From the NCBI RefSeq assembly GCF_900142025.1, contig NZ_FQZM01000030.1:1-46981 (forward strand): 46,981 nt of DNA, read 5' to 3'. Positions 8,208 to 16,545 of this stretch are shown here, piece after piece. Source of the stretch: Desulfofundulus thermosubterraneus DSM 16057. Lineage in GTDB: Bacteria > Bacillota > Desulfotomaculia > Desulfotomaculales > Desulfovirgulaceae. A model generated the notes under the pieces. That model ran no database searches and was not told the origin of the DNA. It worked only from the letters and a program-made list of their open reading frames with translations. The first letter of the stretch is position 1. The number at the start of each line of letters is the position of its first letter. The position numbers and the translations under genes are program-made.

Positions 8208-9365
8208 CTAGGCCAGTGCATATTCCTTCAACAGCTGGCTTGCGATAATGTTCTTTTGGATCTCCGAGGTACCCTCGTAGATTCTGGTAATTCTGGCGTC
8301 ACGGTAGTACCGCTCGATGGGGAAATCCTTCATGTATCCCATCCCGCCAAAAATCTGCACGGCCTTGTCGGCCACCCGGCAGTAGGCCTCGGAAGCAAAA
8401 TATTTTACAGCCGCGGCTTCCTTGATCACTTTCATGCCCTGGTCAACCATCCAGGCAACTCGATATGTGAACCACCTGGTAGTTTCAATATCGACAGCCA
8501 TATCTGCCAGCATATGTTGCACCGCCTGGAAGGATGCGATGGGCTTGCCAAACTGTACCCTTTGCTGGGCATATTGAACACACAGTTCCAGCAGTTTTTG
8601 CATGGAGCCCAGGTTGCGCGCGGCCAAACCGGCCCGTCCGTTGGCCAATATTTTTAAGGCATTGACATACCCCTGGCCTTCCTGGCCCAGCACATTTTCC
8701 ACAGGCACCTCGCAGTCCTCCAAAATGACCTCCGCGGTATGGGATCCCCGCAGGCCCATCTTGCGTTCGATGGTGCCGATCCGGAAGCCCGGGAAGTCTT
8801 TCTCTACAATAAAAGAGGTGATTCCTTTGGGTCCCTTGGACTTGTCGGTAACAGCCATTACGGTAAAAATGTCCGCCTCGGGAGCGTTGGTAATAAAGTG
8901 CTTAGTGCCGTTGAGGATGTATTTATCTCCCTTGCGAACCGCCGTTGTCTTGATGTTTGCCGCATCCGAGCCGGCATCTGGTTCGGTGAGGGCGAAGGCA
9001 CCCAGGCGATCACCGGAGGCGAGATCCGGAAGATACTTTTTCTTTTGCTCTTCAGTGCCCAACTCCACTATACCCACCGTACCTATTCCTGTGTGAGCAC
9101 CGATAAGAGTGGTAAAACCGTTGCAGGTGCGTCCCAGTTGTTCATAAATGAGGCACTTTCCCAGCATGCCGATGCTACCCACGCCGCCGTATTCTTCGGG
9201 TATGCTGAGACCAAACAGGCCCATTTCTTTTGCCTTTTCGATGATCTCTTCCGGAATGCGATCCTCTTCGTCAATACGCTGGCTGACGGGATCTACTTCA
9301 TTGTCCACAAAATCCCTTACCGTTTCCACCATCAGTCTTAATTCGTCGTTAATATTAAAATCCAT
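8208..9365 (-). CDS. Acyl-CoA dehydrogenase
   Basis: A 385-residue flavoprotein acyl-CoA dehydrogenase. It shows the signature ALTEPDAGSDAANIKT, KHFITNAPEAD, the FAD-binding QIFGGMGYMKD and the C-terminal RIYEGTSEIQKNI containing the catalytic-base Glu of the short-chain type. It introduces the 2,3 double bond into an acyl-CoA and gives electrons to ETF; etfB lies in the same transcription direction at 1-339. Two adjacent ATGs (9368 and 9365) follow GGGAGGAG; the second has better spacing. It lies 55 bp upstream of the hydroxyacyl-CoA dehydrogenase gene. Substrate chain length or branching cannot be read from the sequence. Confidence 0.94.
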   Translation of the reverse strand: MDFNINDELRLMVETVRDFVDNEVDPVSQRIDEEDRIPEEIIEKAKEMGLFGLSIPEEYGGVGSIGMLGKCLIYEQLGRTCNGFTTLIGAHTGIGTVGIVELGTEEQKKKYLPDLASGDRLGAFALTEPDAGSDAANIKTTAVRKGDKYILNGTKHFITNAPEADIFTVMAVTDKSKGPKGITSFIVEKDFPGFRIGTIERKMGLRGSHTAEVILEDCEVPVENVLGQEGQGYVNALKILANGRAGLAARNLGSMQKLLELCVQYAQQRVQFGKPIASFQAVQHMLADMAVDIETTRWFTYRVAWMVDQGMKVIKEAAAVKYFASEAYCRVADKAVQIFGGMGYMKDFPIERYYRDARITRIYEGTSEIQKNIIASQLLKEYALA

Positions 9366-9403
9366 CATTACTCCTCCCACGGCTTTTTATTTGGACCGGC
9401 AAC

Positions 9404-10588
9404 TTAAATTACTCCCTTTTCTTTCAGCTCGTTTATGTCTTCCTCACTGTATCCCAGGCCGGAAAGCACTTCCACGGTATGCTGTCCGAGCAACGGCGGG
9501 GCCATGCGCACTGAACCCGGTGTTTCCGACATTATAATGGGAATCCCCAGCACTTTCATCATACCGATGGTTGGATGTGGCACTTCCTGAATCATACCCA
9601 GGTGAACCACTTGCGGGTGGGATAATACCTCGGCAATGTTGTAAATCGGACCGGAAGGAACACCTGCTTCCTTTAATTTGGCCAGGATTTCCGCGGAAGT
9701 TTTGGTCCTGGTGTAATCAGTCATCAGGGCAACCAGTTCTTCCCGGTTCTTTACCCTGTCTGCATTAATCGCGAATTTCGGGTGTTCTTTTAAGTGGTCG
9801 AGACCCAGTGCATCGCACATTTTCTTCCATAACCAGTCGTTGGGTACGGCAATGATTATGTACCCGTCCTGCGTTTCAAATACCTGATAAGGTGCCACGT
9901 TGGGGTGGGCCGAACCCAAACGACCGGGAATCTTGCCGGTGGCCAGCACCCCCTGGGCCAGGTAGGTTTGCAGCGACACTATGGCCTGCAGCAGGGAAGC
10001 TTCTACATACTGGCCCCGGCCCGTTTTTTCCCTGGCCAGCAACGCCAGCAGTACACCCAGGGCTGCATAGAGCCCGGTGGTCAAATCAACCACTGAAAAG
10101 CCGACTTTCACGGGAGGCCGGCCCGGTTCACCGGTCACACTCATAAGCCCTCCAAAGGCCTGCATCAACAAATCGTAAGCCGGCTCATCCTTCATAGGTC
10201 CGGTACGGCCAAAACCGCTTACGGCGCAATAGACCAGGCGCGGGTTGATTTCTTTCAGAACGTCGTAACCCAACCCGAATTTCTCCATAGTCCCGGTACG
10301 GAAGTTTTCAATTAAAACGTCCACCTGGCTAACCAGTTGTTTAACAATTTGCCTGCCTTCTTCGGTCTTCAGATTTAACGTGATCCCTTTCTTATTACGG
10401 TTCAGGCTAAGATAATAGCAACTTTCTCCACCCCATTCGGGCGGTTTATAGCCCCTGGTCTCATCACCGACACCGGGTTGCTCCACCTTAATCACCTGGG
10501 CACCCATGTCAGCCAGCAACATGCTGCAGAAAGGACCGGCCAACGTTCTCGACAGTTCTAAAACCCGGATACCTTCCAGCGGACCCAT
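9404..10588 (-). CDS. CoA-transferase family III (CaiB/BaiF)
   Basis: A 394-residue class III CoA-transferase, the usual length. It starts MGPLEGIRVLELSRTLAGPF and has KVEQPGVGDETRG (CoA-binding region), LSLNRNKKGITLNLK and YDLLMQAFGGLMSVTGEPG, where the Asp of YDLL is the expected catalytic residue. Members move CoA between CoA esters and acids such as benzylsuccinate, carnitine, formate or mesaconate. As first gene of the operon it would activate the pathway's acid substrate. The ATG at 10588 has GGGAGGGGG upstream, and a strong promoter lies 120-150 bp further upstream. A single-subunit enzyme is suggested because no second family III gene is adjacent. Confidence 0.93.
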   Translation of the reverse strand: MGPLEGIRVLELSRTLAGPFCSMLLADMGAQVIKVEQPGVGDETRGYKPPEWGGESCYYLSLNRNKKGITLNLKTEEGRQIVKQLVSQVDVLIENFRTGTMEKFGLGYDVLKEINPRLVYCAVSGFGRTGPMKDEPAYDLLMQAFGGLMSVTGEPGRPPVKVGFSVVDLTTGLYAALGVLLALLAREKTGRGQYVEASLLQAIVSLQTYLAQGVLATGKIPGRLGSAHPNVAPYQVFETQDGYIIIAVPNDWLWKKMCDALGLDHLKEHPKFAINADRVKNREELVALMTDYTRTKTSAEILAKLKEAGVPSGPIYNIAEVLSHPQVVHLGMIQEVPHPTIGMMKVLGIPIIMSETPGSVRMAPPLLGQHTVEVLSGLGYSEEDINELKEKGVI

Positions 10589-10673
10589 AAGACCCCCTCC
10601 CTTACGCCCATACGCATTTTTGATTGCTGTTGTCTCCAGCCATGGCCTATCAATGAACAGCTACACATTGTTA

Positions 10674-10710
10674 TGTTCCGCATGGGGAATGCGTTTTCTT
10701 TTGTGGAACA
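10674..10710 (-). promoter_or_regulatory. Candidate operator with GGAAC/GTTCC half-sites
   Basis: Immediately downstream of the -10 element the sequence TTGTTCCACAAAAG (minus strand, around 10701-10712) is followed by the imperfect palindrome GTTCCGCATGGGGAAT (plus strand, 10675-10690). The outer parts TGTTCC and GGAACA face each other. A repressor bound here would block transcription. Similar half-sites lie at the acetone carboxylase promoter and at the IclR gene promoter, so the IclR protein is the candidate ligand. This is inference from shared motifs only. Confidence 0.45.
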
Positions 10711-10740
10711 ATTATACTAACAGTCATTATTTTGTGTCAA
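10711..10740 (-). promoter_or_regulatory. Sigma-A promoter of the acyl-CoA operon
   Basis: On the minus strand TTGACA (10735-10740) and TATAAT (10711-10716) are both perfect consensus hexamers, separated by 18 bp. The predicted start is near 10704, giving a leader of about 115 bases before the CaiB-type gene. It reads into the operon ending at etfB. Confidence 0.8.
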
Positions 10741-11022
10741 GAGAAAAGCATACTTGCTAATCATTAACTTTTGATTGACGCCAGAACATATGTCGTGAAA
10801 ATGAAGTTTAACAATACCTATTGTCGCCTGCTCAGAATAGAACCACATTTTTTGCCCGTGCTACAGGCTCAATGATGATTTTGGAAGGATGTCAGTTACA
10901 CTTCATGGTCAAGTGGAAGGCCGCCCGGGGTTTTGGGCCAGTGTCTGGAATAAACGGGCCACCCCAGGAGTGTAAACAAGGGAAATGTCCTCGTTACATT
11001 ATTGGTAAGGAGCTAATCTTAG

Positions 11023-11223
11023 ATGACTAGAAGCAAGTACTCGCCAGAACTGAAAATGCAGGTAAAAGAAGTCTTTGCAACGGGCAACGCCTCTATTGTA
11101 GCCTGCAGGCATGAAATTTGACCCACCCTCGTCGGTCGCTGGGTAAGAAACTATAAAAAGTATGGGACATTTCATCCGGTAAAAGTACAAAAAGACATAA
11201 AGGATGCGGTGCTGTCGGCGTAA
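11023..11223 (+). pseudogene. Remnant of an IS3-type transposase OrfA
   Basis: The plus strand encodes MTRSKYSPELKMQVKEVF and continues through VACRHEI, an in-frame TGA at residue 33, then PTLVGRWVRNYKKYGTFHP to a TAA at 11221. Transposase OrfA proteins carry this N-terminal helix-turn-helix pattern (YSPELK ... VGRWVRNYKKYG). The TGA replaces a normal residue of the second helix and the frame ends after 66 codons. No OrfB, DDE domain or clear inverted repeats were seen, so this is a decayed insertion-sequence fragment. The gap 10741-11285 between the two catabolic operons otherwise shows nothing recognisable. Confidence 0.65.
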
Positions 11224-11285
11224 AGCACCGCATTAAGCAAGGACAGCACCGCTTTTAACCAATTAAATATTTACAACAAGCAAGA

Positions 11286-13436
11286 CTAATTAAAGTGAAT
11301 TATACGATACTTATCAAAGTTAACCACATCATCTGCCCCGATAACCAGAGTACTGATATCGTCAAATAGAATTGCCGGCCCTGTTATTTCATTTCCAGCT
11401 TTTATTTCTTCAATACGGAATAACTTAAAGTCTGTCCATTTACCCCTGTAGTATACCCTCCTTGTACCCGCATATGCACTGTCTGGTGGTGTTTTACTAG
11501 CTAGTTCGCATTCAGGAAGGACAGGCTTAACTTTTGGAGCTACTGCCTCAATAAATACTTGAGTAAGAGCATACCCTGCTTCTGGGAACTTAGCAGCACT
11601 TGGATATTTTATTTCGTACATTTTTTCAAAAGCCCTAATTATTCTATCAAGATCATCTGCTCTGACCACTTCAAAATCAAGTTTTGTTTCAAAGCTCTCT
11701 AATTGCCCAATATAGCGCATGAACACACCTCTTAAAATTTTTACATCCTCCTTGCGAACGCCTTCTAACATAAACTCCTCAAATGCTTTTTCCTCCAAAG
11801 ACTTCCACTCAGTTATAAGCTCATGGACAAGCTGAGACTTTTCATTAACACTAATTCCATGTCTAATAATACCAACAATACCTTTATTGTATCTATGAAC
11901 AATATCTGAACATCCGACACCATATGCAGAGAAAACAGATGCGAATGGTGTTGTAATAATCTCCTTAAATGCTTTTCCTTTAGCAATTCCGTGCACGCAT
12001 GTTTCTCCACCACCCCCACACGCGAGGAAGACAAATTGCTTTAAATTAAAACCTTTTGCCTCAATTTGTGTTCTAGCGAATTCACGCAGGTTGGTAAAGA
12101 AAAGCTCAAGAATACCTTCACCTGCTTGATATAGATCCGGTATACCGATAAATTTACCAACTCTTTCTAATTCTTTACAAGCTTTATCCCTGTCAAGTAT
12201 TATTTTCCCACCAAGAAAACTATCTTCGGCAATATAGCCAAGCGCTACGTGTATATCGGTAATAGTGAGTCTATCATGATCAAGGCAAACACCTACGCGC
12301 CAACCTGCACTTTCAGGTCCTATTTCTAAGTTGCCCAAGTCATTAACTTTTACTTCAGTTCCCATACCCAAGGGTGCTGAGTTCAGCTCAACCATTGGTA
12401 GCACTAGTCTGTGTTTTGCGAAATCTGAGTCAGGCCTTAATTCGATCCTTTTGTCTACAACTAATCCAACATCAAAACTTGTTCCGCCTACATCTCCAAC
12501 AGCGAGATGACTTATATCCAAAAGTGTTGCAATTTCTTTACTGGCTGTAAGCCCTCCAATTGGACCTGAAACGATTGTTTCATATAGTCTCGGGTACTTT
12601 ATGCTGACCGCTCCACCAAACGACAATAGAGTTAGAAGCTGTTTGTCATATCCATCTTTTCTGGCAGCATTTTCAACATATTCTAGCTGCTTGCGAGCTT
12701 TTTCTGCGGCAAAGCATTGCACAAGAAGACTTTTAAGCCTGAAACAGTCCTTTCCTACGGGGGCGATTTCATGTGACGCTACAACTTTAATATCTTTTCC
12801 GTGCTTTTCAATAACTTTTTTAACTATTTCTGCAGCACGAATTTCATGATCAGGGAAAACATGGGAATTTAAAAACATGATACCAATTACTTCTACATCA
12901 TTCTTTATCAATTCTTCTGCGGCATCTTCAACTTCCTTTTCATTAAGTGGAACTAGAACTGTCCCTGCTGGCAGGTGAACATCTCCAAAATAAGATCCCC
13001 CAGTAACCCTTTCAGTAACACCAATAATATTTTCTTTCTTAACAAGAGGTGCAGTATGTCTCCTTAATTGTTGATGCAAAATTTCCTTTTGTGATTGTCC
13101 GATGTATGTTAATCCGTTTTCAATAATTGACATGTGCTCCATGCCTCTGGTAGTAATTAGTCCTACTTTTAATCCATCCATAGTAATAAGGGTATTGGTC
13201 ATGGCAGTACCTGCATAAATCGCTACATCGCAATTTTTATGGATTTCCTCAGTGCTTACACCGATCTTATCAGCAACTGCTTTTACAGCTCCCATGTAAC
13301 TTTCAGATTCATCTATGCGGTATGTCCGATACTTGCCTATATGAAAAGTACCATCGCTTCTAATAATCACCGCATCTGTCATTGTGCCGCCAGCGTCAAT
13401 AGCTATAATATACGAGTCTTTTACTTGTCCTTGCAT
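11286..13436 (-). CDS. acxA: Acetone carboxylase beta subunit (hydantoinase/oxoprolinase HyuA family)
   Basis: A 716-residue protein, the same size as characterised acetone carboxylase beta subunits. It starts ... IIAIDAGGTMTDAVIIRSDG (actin-like ATPase phosphate loop). It has GTAMTNTLITMDG, GPIGGLTASKEIA and GDVGGTSFDVGLVVD (second phosphate motif), and ACGGGGETCVHGIAKG. In acetone carboxylase this subunit uses ATP to activate acetone and bicarbonate, and the alpha subunit joins them to acetoacetate. The alpha and gamma genes lie directly upstream (3 bp gap to gamma), giving a complete set. The sequence is clearly AT-rich compared with the genes before 10588, suggesting separate ancestry. 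Hydantoinase or acetophenone carboxylase are alternatives, but the gamma subunit favours acetone carboxylase. Confidence 0.9.
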   Translation of the reverse strand: MQGQVKDSYIIAIDAGGTMTDAVIIRSDGTFHIGKYRTYRIDESESYMGAVKAVADKIGVSTEEIHKNCDVAIYAGTAMTNTLITMDGLKVGLITTRGMEHMSIIENGLTYIGQSQKEILHQQLRRHTAPLVKKENIIGVTERVTGGSYFGDVHLPAGTVLVPLNEKEVEDAAEELIKNDVEVIGIMFLNSHVFPDHEIRAAEIVKKVIEKHGKDIKVVASHEIAPVGKDCFRLKSLLVQCFAAEKARKQLEYVENAARKDGYDKQLLTLLSFGGAVSIKYPRLYETIVSGPIGGLTASKEIATLLDISHLAVGDVGGTSFDVGLVVDKRIELRPDSDFAKHRLVLPMVELNSAPLGMGTEVKVNDLGNLEIGPESAGWRVGVCLDHDRLTITDIHVALGYIAEDSFLGGKIILDRDKACKELERVGKFIGIPDLYQAGEGILELFFTNLREFARTQIEAKGFNLKQFVFLACGGGGETCVHGIAKGKAFKEIITTPFASVFSAYGVGCSDIVHRYNKGIVGIIRHGISVNEKSQLVHELITEWKSLEEKAFEEFMLEGVRKEDVKILRGVFMRYIGQLESFETKLDFEVVRADDLDRIIRAFEKMYEIKYPSAAKFPEAGYALTQVFIEAVAPKVKPVLPECELASKTPPDSAYAGTRRVYYRGKWTDFKLFRIEEIKAGNEITGPAILFDDISTLVIGADDVVNFDKYRIIHFN

Positions 13437-13439
13437 AAT

Positions 13440-14009
13440 TTAAACCTCCTTAGACCATTTTTCAATCAATGTTAATGACTTATCTTCGAACCTATACTTA
13501 CCATGATCCGGCAATGGTGAATGAAGCCATTCCTTGTAAAATGAGTCTAGGTCAGGCAAAAACTCAAAGAGGATAGGGTAACCCGGTGGAACAACCTCAA
13601 CGGCAAGTTGCGTGCCGCAACCAGGACAGAAGAACTCCCTAATTTCTTGCCATTCCGGTTCAGGGCATGCCGGTACTGGGTGGTATACTTCACTCATCTC
13701 TTCAATTGTCTTTCTCACATTAATAAGGCAATTGAGTTTCCAGTTGACTCTATAATCACCAAATTCATAACCGCATGTGCATTTACTAATTCGCTCTCCT
13801 GTGTCTTTTTTCTGAACAATATATACATGTTCTGATAAACGCATTAAAATCTTATCATCCCAGGGGACCCTTTCTTGTAAAACCTCCAAATACTTAAGGA
13901 AGCGATCGTGATCTTTATATGAGTTCTGTAGCATTAAAACTTCTTGGTCACTTAAAACACCATCCATTAATTTTTTAATCATTTCCTTTGAAACTTCTAT
14001 CTTTTCCAT
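13440..14009 (-). CDS. acxC: Acetone carboxylase gamma subunit
   Basis: A 189-residue protein matching the small gamma subunit found only in acetone carboxylases. Four cysteines in two pairs, CTCG (about residue 79) and CPGCG (about residue 131), form the expected zinc site. WKLNCLINVRKTIEEMSE and the C-terminal LPDLDSFYKEWL are typical. The ATG at 14009 follows AGGAGGGGTAAAAT. This ribosome binding site and ATG occur twice in tandem (see 14007-14145), with only the proximal copy opening into the gene. The gene sits between the alpha and beta genes. Confidence 0.88.
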   Translation of the reverse strand: MEKIEVSKEMIKKLMDGVLSDQEVLMLQNSYKDHDRFLKYLEVLQERVPWDDKILMRLSEHVYIVQKKDTGERISKCTCGYEFGDYRVNWKLNCLINVRKTIEEMSEVYHPVPACPEPEWQEIREFFCPGCGTQLAVEVVPPGYPILFEFLPDLDSFYKEWLHSPLPDHGKYRFEDKSLTLIEKWSKEV

Positions 14010-14145
14010 ATTTTACCCCTCCTAAATAATAAATATTGTAATGTAAAGCGGTAAATATTCTCAACAATTCCCGTACATATTTTACCCCTCCTAGGAACAA
14101 ATCTTATAATGAAAGTGGTAATTATTCTATTTAGCAATTCCCGGA
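14007..14145 (-). repeat. Tandem 69/70-bp duplication carrying a ribosome binding site and ATG
   Basis: Two consecutive units (14007-14075 and 14076-14145) share AGGAGGGGTAAAATATG (minus strand) plus similar upstream parts ending in GGGAATTG. The proximal unit supplies the real start of the gamma-subunit gene. The distal unit has an equivalent start at 14078, but it opens only a five-codon frame (MYGNC, then TGA). This looks like duplication of the gamma-gene leader; the extra start could act as a decoy or as a ribosome-loading site. Confidence 0.75.
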
Positions 14146-14177
14146 AGTTCATACTAAGAGTACCTCCGGGAATTGCT
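14133..14177 (-). other. Long hairpin between alpha and gamma subunit genes
   Basis: AGCAATTCCCGGA and TCCGGGAATTGCT form a perfect 13-bp stem with a 19-base loop, 20 bases after the alpha-subunit stop codon. No U-run follows, so it is not a standard terminator. An RNA-stabilising or processing element that sets subunit ratios within the operon is a reasonable reading. The stem's 3' arm (minus strand) forms the start of the duplicated leader unit. Confidence 0.6.
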
Positions 14178-14196
14178 GCACCTTCTTTATATAAAG

Positions 14197-16422
14197 CTAT
14201 AGTTCAAAATCTTTATCTAATTGCCAAAAACCCACATAATATTGCCTAAACTTTTCACCATCTTTAGTTGAGAATGAACTCTTATAGGTATACCTAACAG
14301 GCTCAATAAAATCTTTATTTATTACCCTTTTGCGTTCTTTCATCCACCAATCCTTGACGCTTTGGCAAGATAATCTTGCTTTTTTCCTTTCCTCTCTCGT
14401 TTTTTCTGTAGACTCAACATCAAGTTCGTAACGTACCTTACCGTCAATAGATGATTTTTTGGCGACAACACCATAGCAAGTATATGCAATTTTTTCACTG
14501 ATCCATTCATTATTTAAGTCATTTATTACCATATATGGATCTCTTTCCAATGGGTCGCCCCATCCTCCTGCAGCTCCAGAAGCATCTGAAAAGACATCCC
14601 CATCTTCCATCCTTAACTGAGGGGGATCAGCTTTGAAAATCTGCAAATCTTTAGCTTCAATTTTCCCTTCATTAACATATTCCAAAATCTCATCTGCACT
14701 TCTGGGGTAGGGCAACCCTTCCTTAATCTTCTCATTAAGATTAGAATTCCGAAGAGCCACATACCACGAGTTAGGCGCGGGGTAACCACCACATTGACCA
14801 ATCGCAACAAAAGGTGTTTGTGCCATTCCGGCACCGCCTCTACTTATATAAAGGTCCCTACCCGGTTGTACAATCCAGTGTACAGATGAAAGCCCTAAAC
14901 CACCCCGATATTTTCCGTGTCCGCAAAAATCTTTAACCAACCTTCTACCTAAGTAGAAGAAAGGTGGAATTAGGTACTCCCATTCTTCTTGATTGCCAAT
15001 ATTACAGAGCTGTGTCCACATTGCCCAAGCAACCGGTATCCCATCCCTGAAAGGATAAGCGCCTTGCGCCACACCACCAACCTGCTCAAAATTTGTAAAA
15101 CCGTACTGCTGGCCATTGGCTAAAGTGCCTGCACCTTGAATGCCGGCCCAATCCCCTTCACAAGATATACATTCCTCTAGAAATCCTCTTGCATAAAATG
15201 CACGCGTAAGCGCATTCCAATGCAGTGCACCCATAGACATAGACTGCGCCCAAATATTAGAGAAAGCAGCATAAGGTGTGTCCGGGTTATATGTGCAACC
15301 TTCGGGGTAGTAAGAACGAATGTCATAAAATAGACCTGAAGTCATCTTTGTATTATTCAAGAAATTACCCGTTACGGGAAGATAAAAAGCAATGTCAGCT
15401 CCTCCGGGATATCCATTAAAGGCACAATAATCCCATTTTGAGGTACCTGTTAAATCTCCTAAAATTTTTGGTTCTGGCGAAATACGCACTGTCATTCTAG
15501 TATGCAACATAAAATCTTTATCTGCATGAGGCCACACTTGGCTCAAACCCTTATACTTTACAACTCTAAAGCTTGTACCCTCGTACACACCCGGTACGCA
15601 GAGTGTTTTAATATTTTCTACTATAGCACGTCGTGTCTCCTCAATAACCTCGCGAATGGCTCTCTTATAATAATCTAACCCATATTTTTTAATTATCTCT
15701 TTAACGCCCTGCTCAATATACATGCATCCTGTTAACCTCATCTTATCATCCAAGATGTTAAAAACAGGGGCTCTTGTCCTTGCCTTCCAAAGCTCCTCCC
15801 ACCAACGCGCTGGAGTATAGTTTTCCCCAACTTTCATAGGTGGGAATACAAGCCCGTCCATAGTAGTATCAACAGCGAAACCTGGCCAGCTACCAGCAAC
15901 TGGCGCTCCAGCCTCCATAATGTGATTTACAGCTGCTGCCCAGCCAACCATCTCTCCGTCAAAAAAGATCGGCAGATAAGTATACGTGTCGCCAGGGTGA
16001 GGGGCACCGGCTGTATTTCCATCATCTGTAGAAAATATATCCCCTTCATTTATACCAGGATTTTCTTCGTACCCATTTTCAATCATGAATCGAATAGCCT
16101 TCCTATACGCTACCATATGAGTAGAAAATCCAAGGCTATTAGCTAAAGTATCTCCGTCGGGGGTACATAAAGACCATAACGACTCGCCCATTTCGCGCCC
16201 ACCAGGAGAGGCGGTTATCAGCCGTGAATGCTCCCTCGCCCTCAAAACTACGCTGTGAAGCTCAGCATAAAACTGTTCGAACTTTAAAGGATCTTCTTCT
16301 TTTAATTTTAACTCTTGAATACCGTAGTAAGTACCTGTTTTTTGTGTAAGCTCATCCCTAGCTGCTAAAAGATCTTTTAAAGATTTCGCATTTTTTAAGA
16401 CATCATCAAGATCCTTAAACAC
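14197..16422 (-). CDS. acxB: Acetone carboxylase alpha subunit (hydantoinase B family)
   Basis: A 741-residue protein slightly shorter than characterised alpha subunits. The manganese ligands of the Xanthobacter enzyme (known as His150, Asp153 and His175) are matched with exact spacing by His142 and Asp145 in GAPHPGDTY and His167 in VNHIMEAG. Other family blocks include FSTDDGNTAG, MTVRISPEPKILGDLTG, RGGAGMAQTPF and GAAGGWGDPLERDPY near the C-terminus. It is the carboxylating subunit forming acetoacetate from activated acetone and CO2. It is followed by gamma and beta genes and preceded by the MmgE/PrpD gene, all AT-rich and on the same strand. The ATG at 16422 follows GGAGGGAAGTTAAAGT. Confidence 0.92.
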   Translation of the reverse strand: MFKDLDDVLKNAKSLKDLLAARDELTQKTGTYYGIQELKLKEEDPLKFEQFYAELHSVVLRAREHSRLITASPGGREMGESLWSLCTPDGDTLANSLGFSTHMVAYRKAIRFMIENGYEENPGINEGDIFSTDDGNTAGAPHPGDTYTYLPIFFDGEMVGWAAAVNHIMEAGAPVAGSWPGFAVDTTMDGLVFPPMKVGENYTPARWWEELWKARTRAPVFNILDDKMRLTGCMYIEQGVKEIIKKYGLDYYKRAIREVIEETRRAIVENIKTLCVPGVYEGTSFRVVKYKGLSQVWPHADKDFMLHTRMTVRISPEPKILGDLTGTSKWDYCAFNGYPGGADIAFYLPVTGNFLNNTKMTSGLFYDIRSYYPEGCTYNPDTPYAAFSNIWAQSMSMGALHWNALTRAFYARGFLEECISCEGDWAGIQGAGTLANGQQYGFTNFEQVGGVAQGAYPFRDGIPVAWAMWTQLCNIGNQEEWEYLIPPFFYLGRRLVKDFCGHGKYRGGLGLSSVHWIVQPGRDLYISRGGAGMAQTPFVAIGQCGGYPAPNSWYVALRNSNLNEKIKEGLPYPRSADEILEYVNEGKIEAKDLQIFKADPPQLRMEDGDVFSDASGAAGGWGDPLERDPYMVINDLNNEWISEKIAYTCYGVVAKKSSIDGKVRYELDVESTEKTREERKKARLSCQSVKDWWMKERKRVINKDFIEPVRYTYKSSFSTKDGEKFRQYYVGFWQLDKDFEL

Positions 16423-16545
16423 TTTAACTTCCCTCCAATTTACAGTAATGTACGTATTAAACCATGACTGGCATAATTATACCTATTATTTTACTTCGTA
16501 AATTAAACTTACTAAGTACCATACTTAAACTATGCAATCAAACAT

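Noticed and set aside
11119-11121. In-frame TGA in the transposase remnant as a possible selenocysteine codon
   Set aside because: It falls in a helix-turn-helix where no selenocysteine is known, the frame is short and ends soon after, and no SECIS-like hairpin was evident. Decay is the simpler reading.
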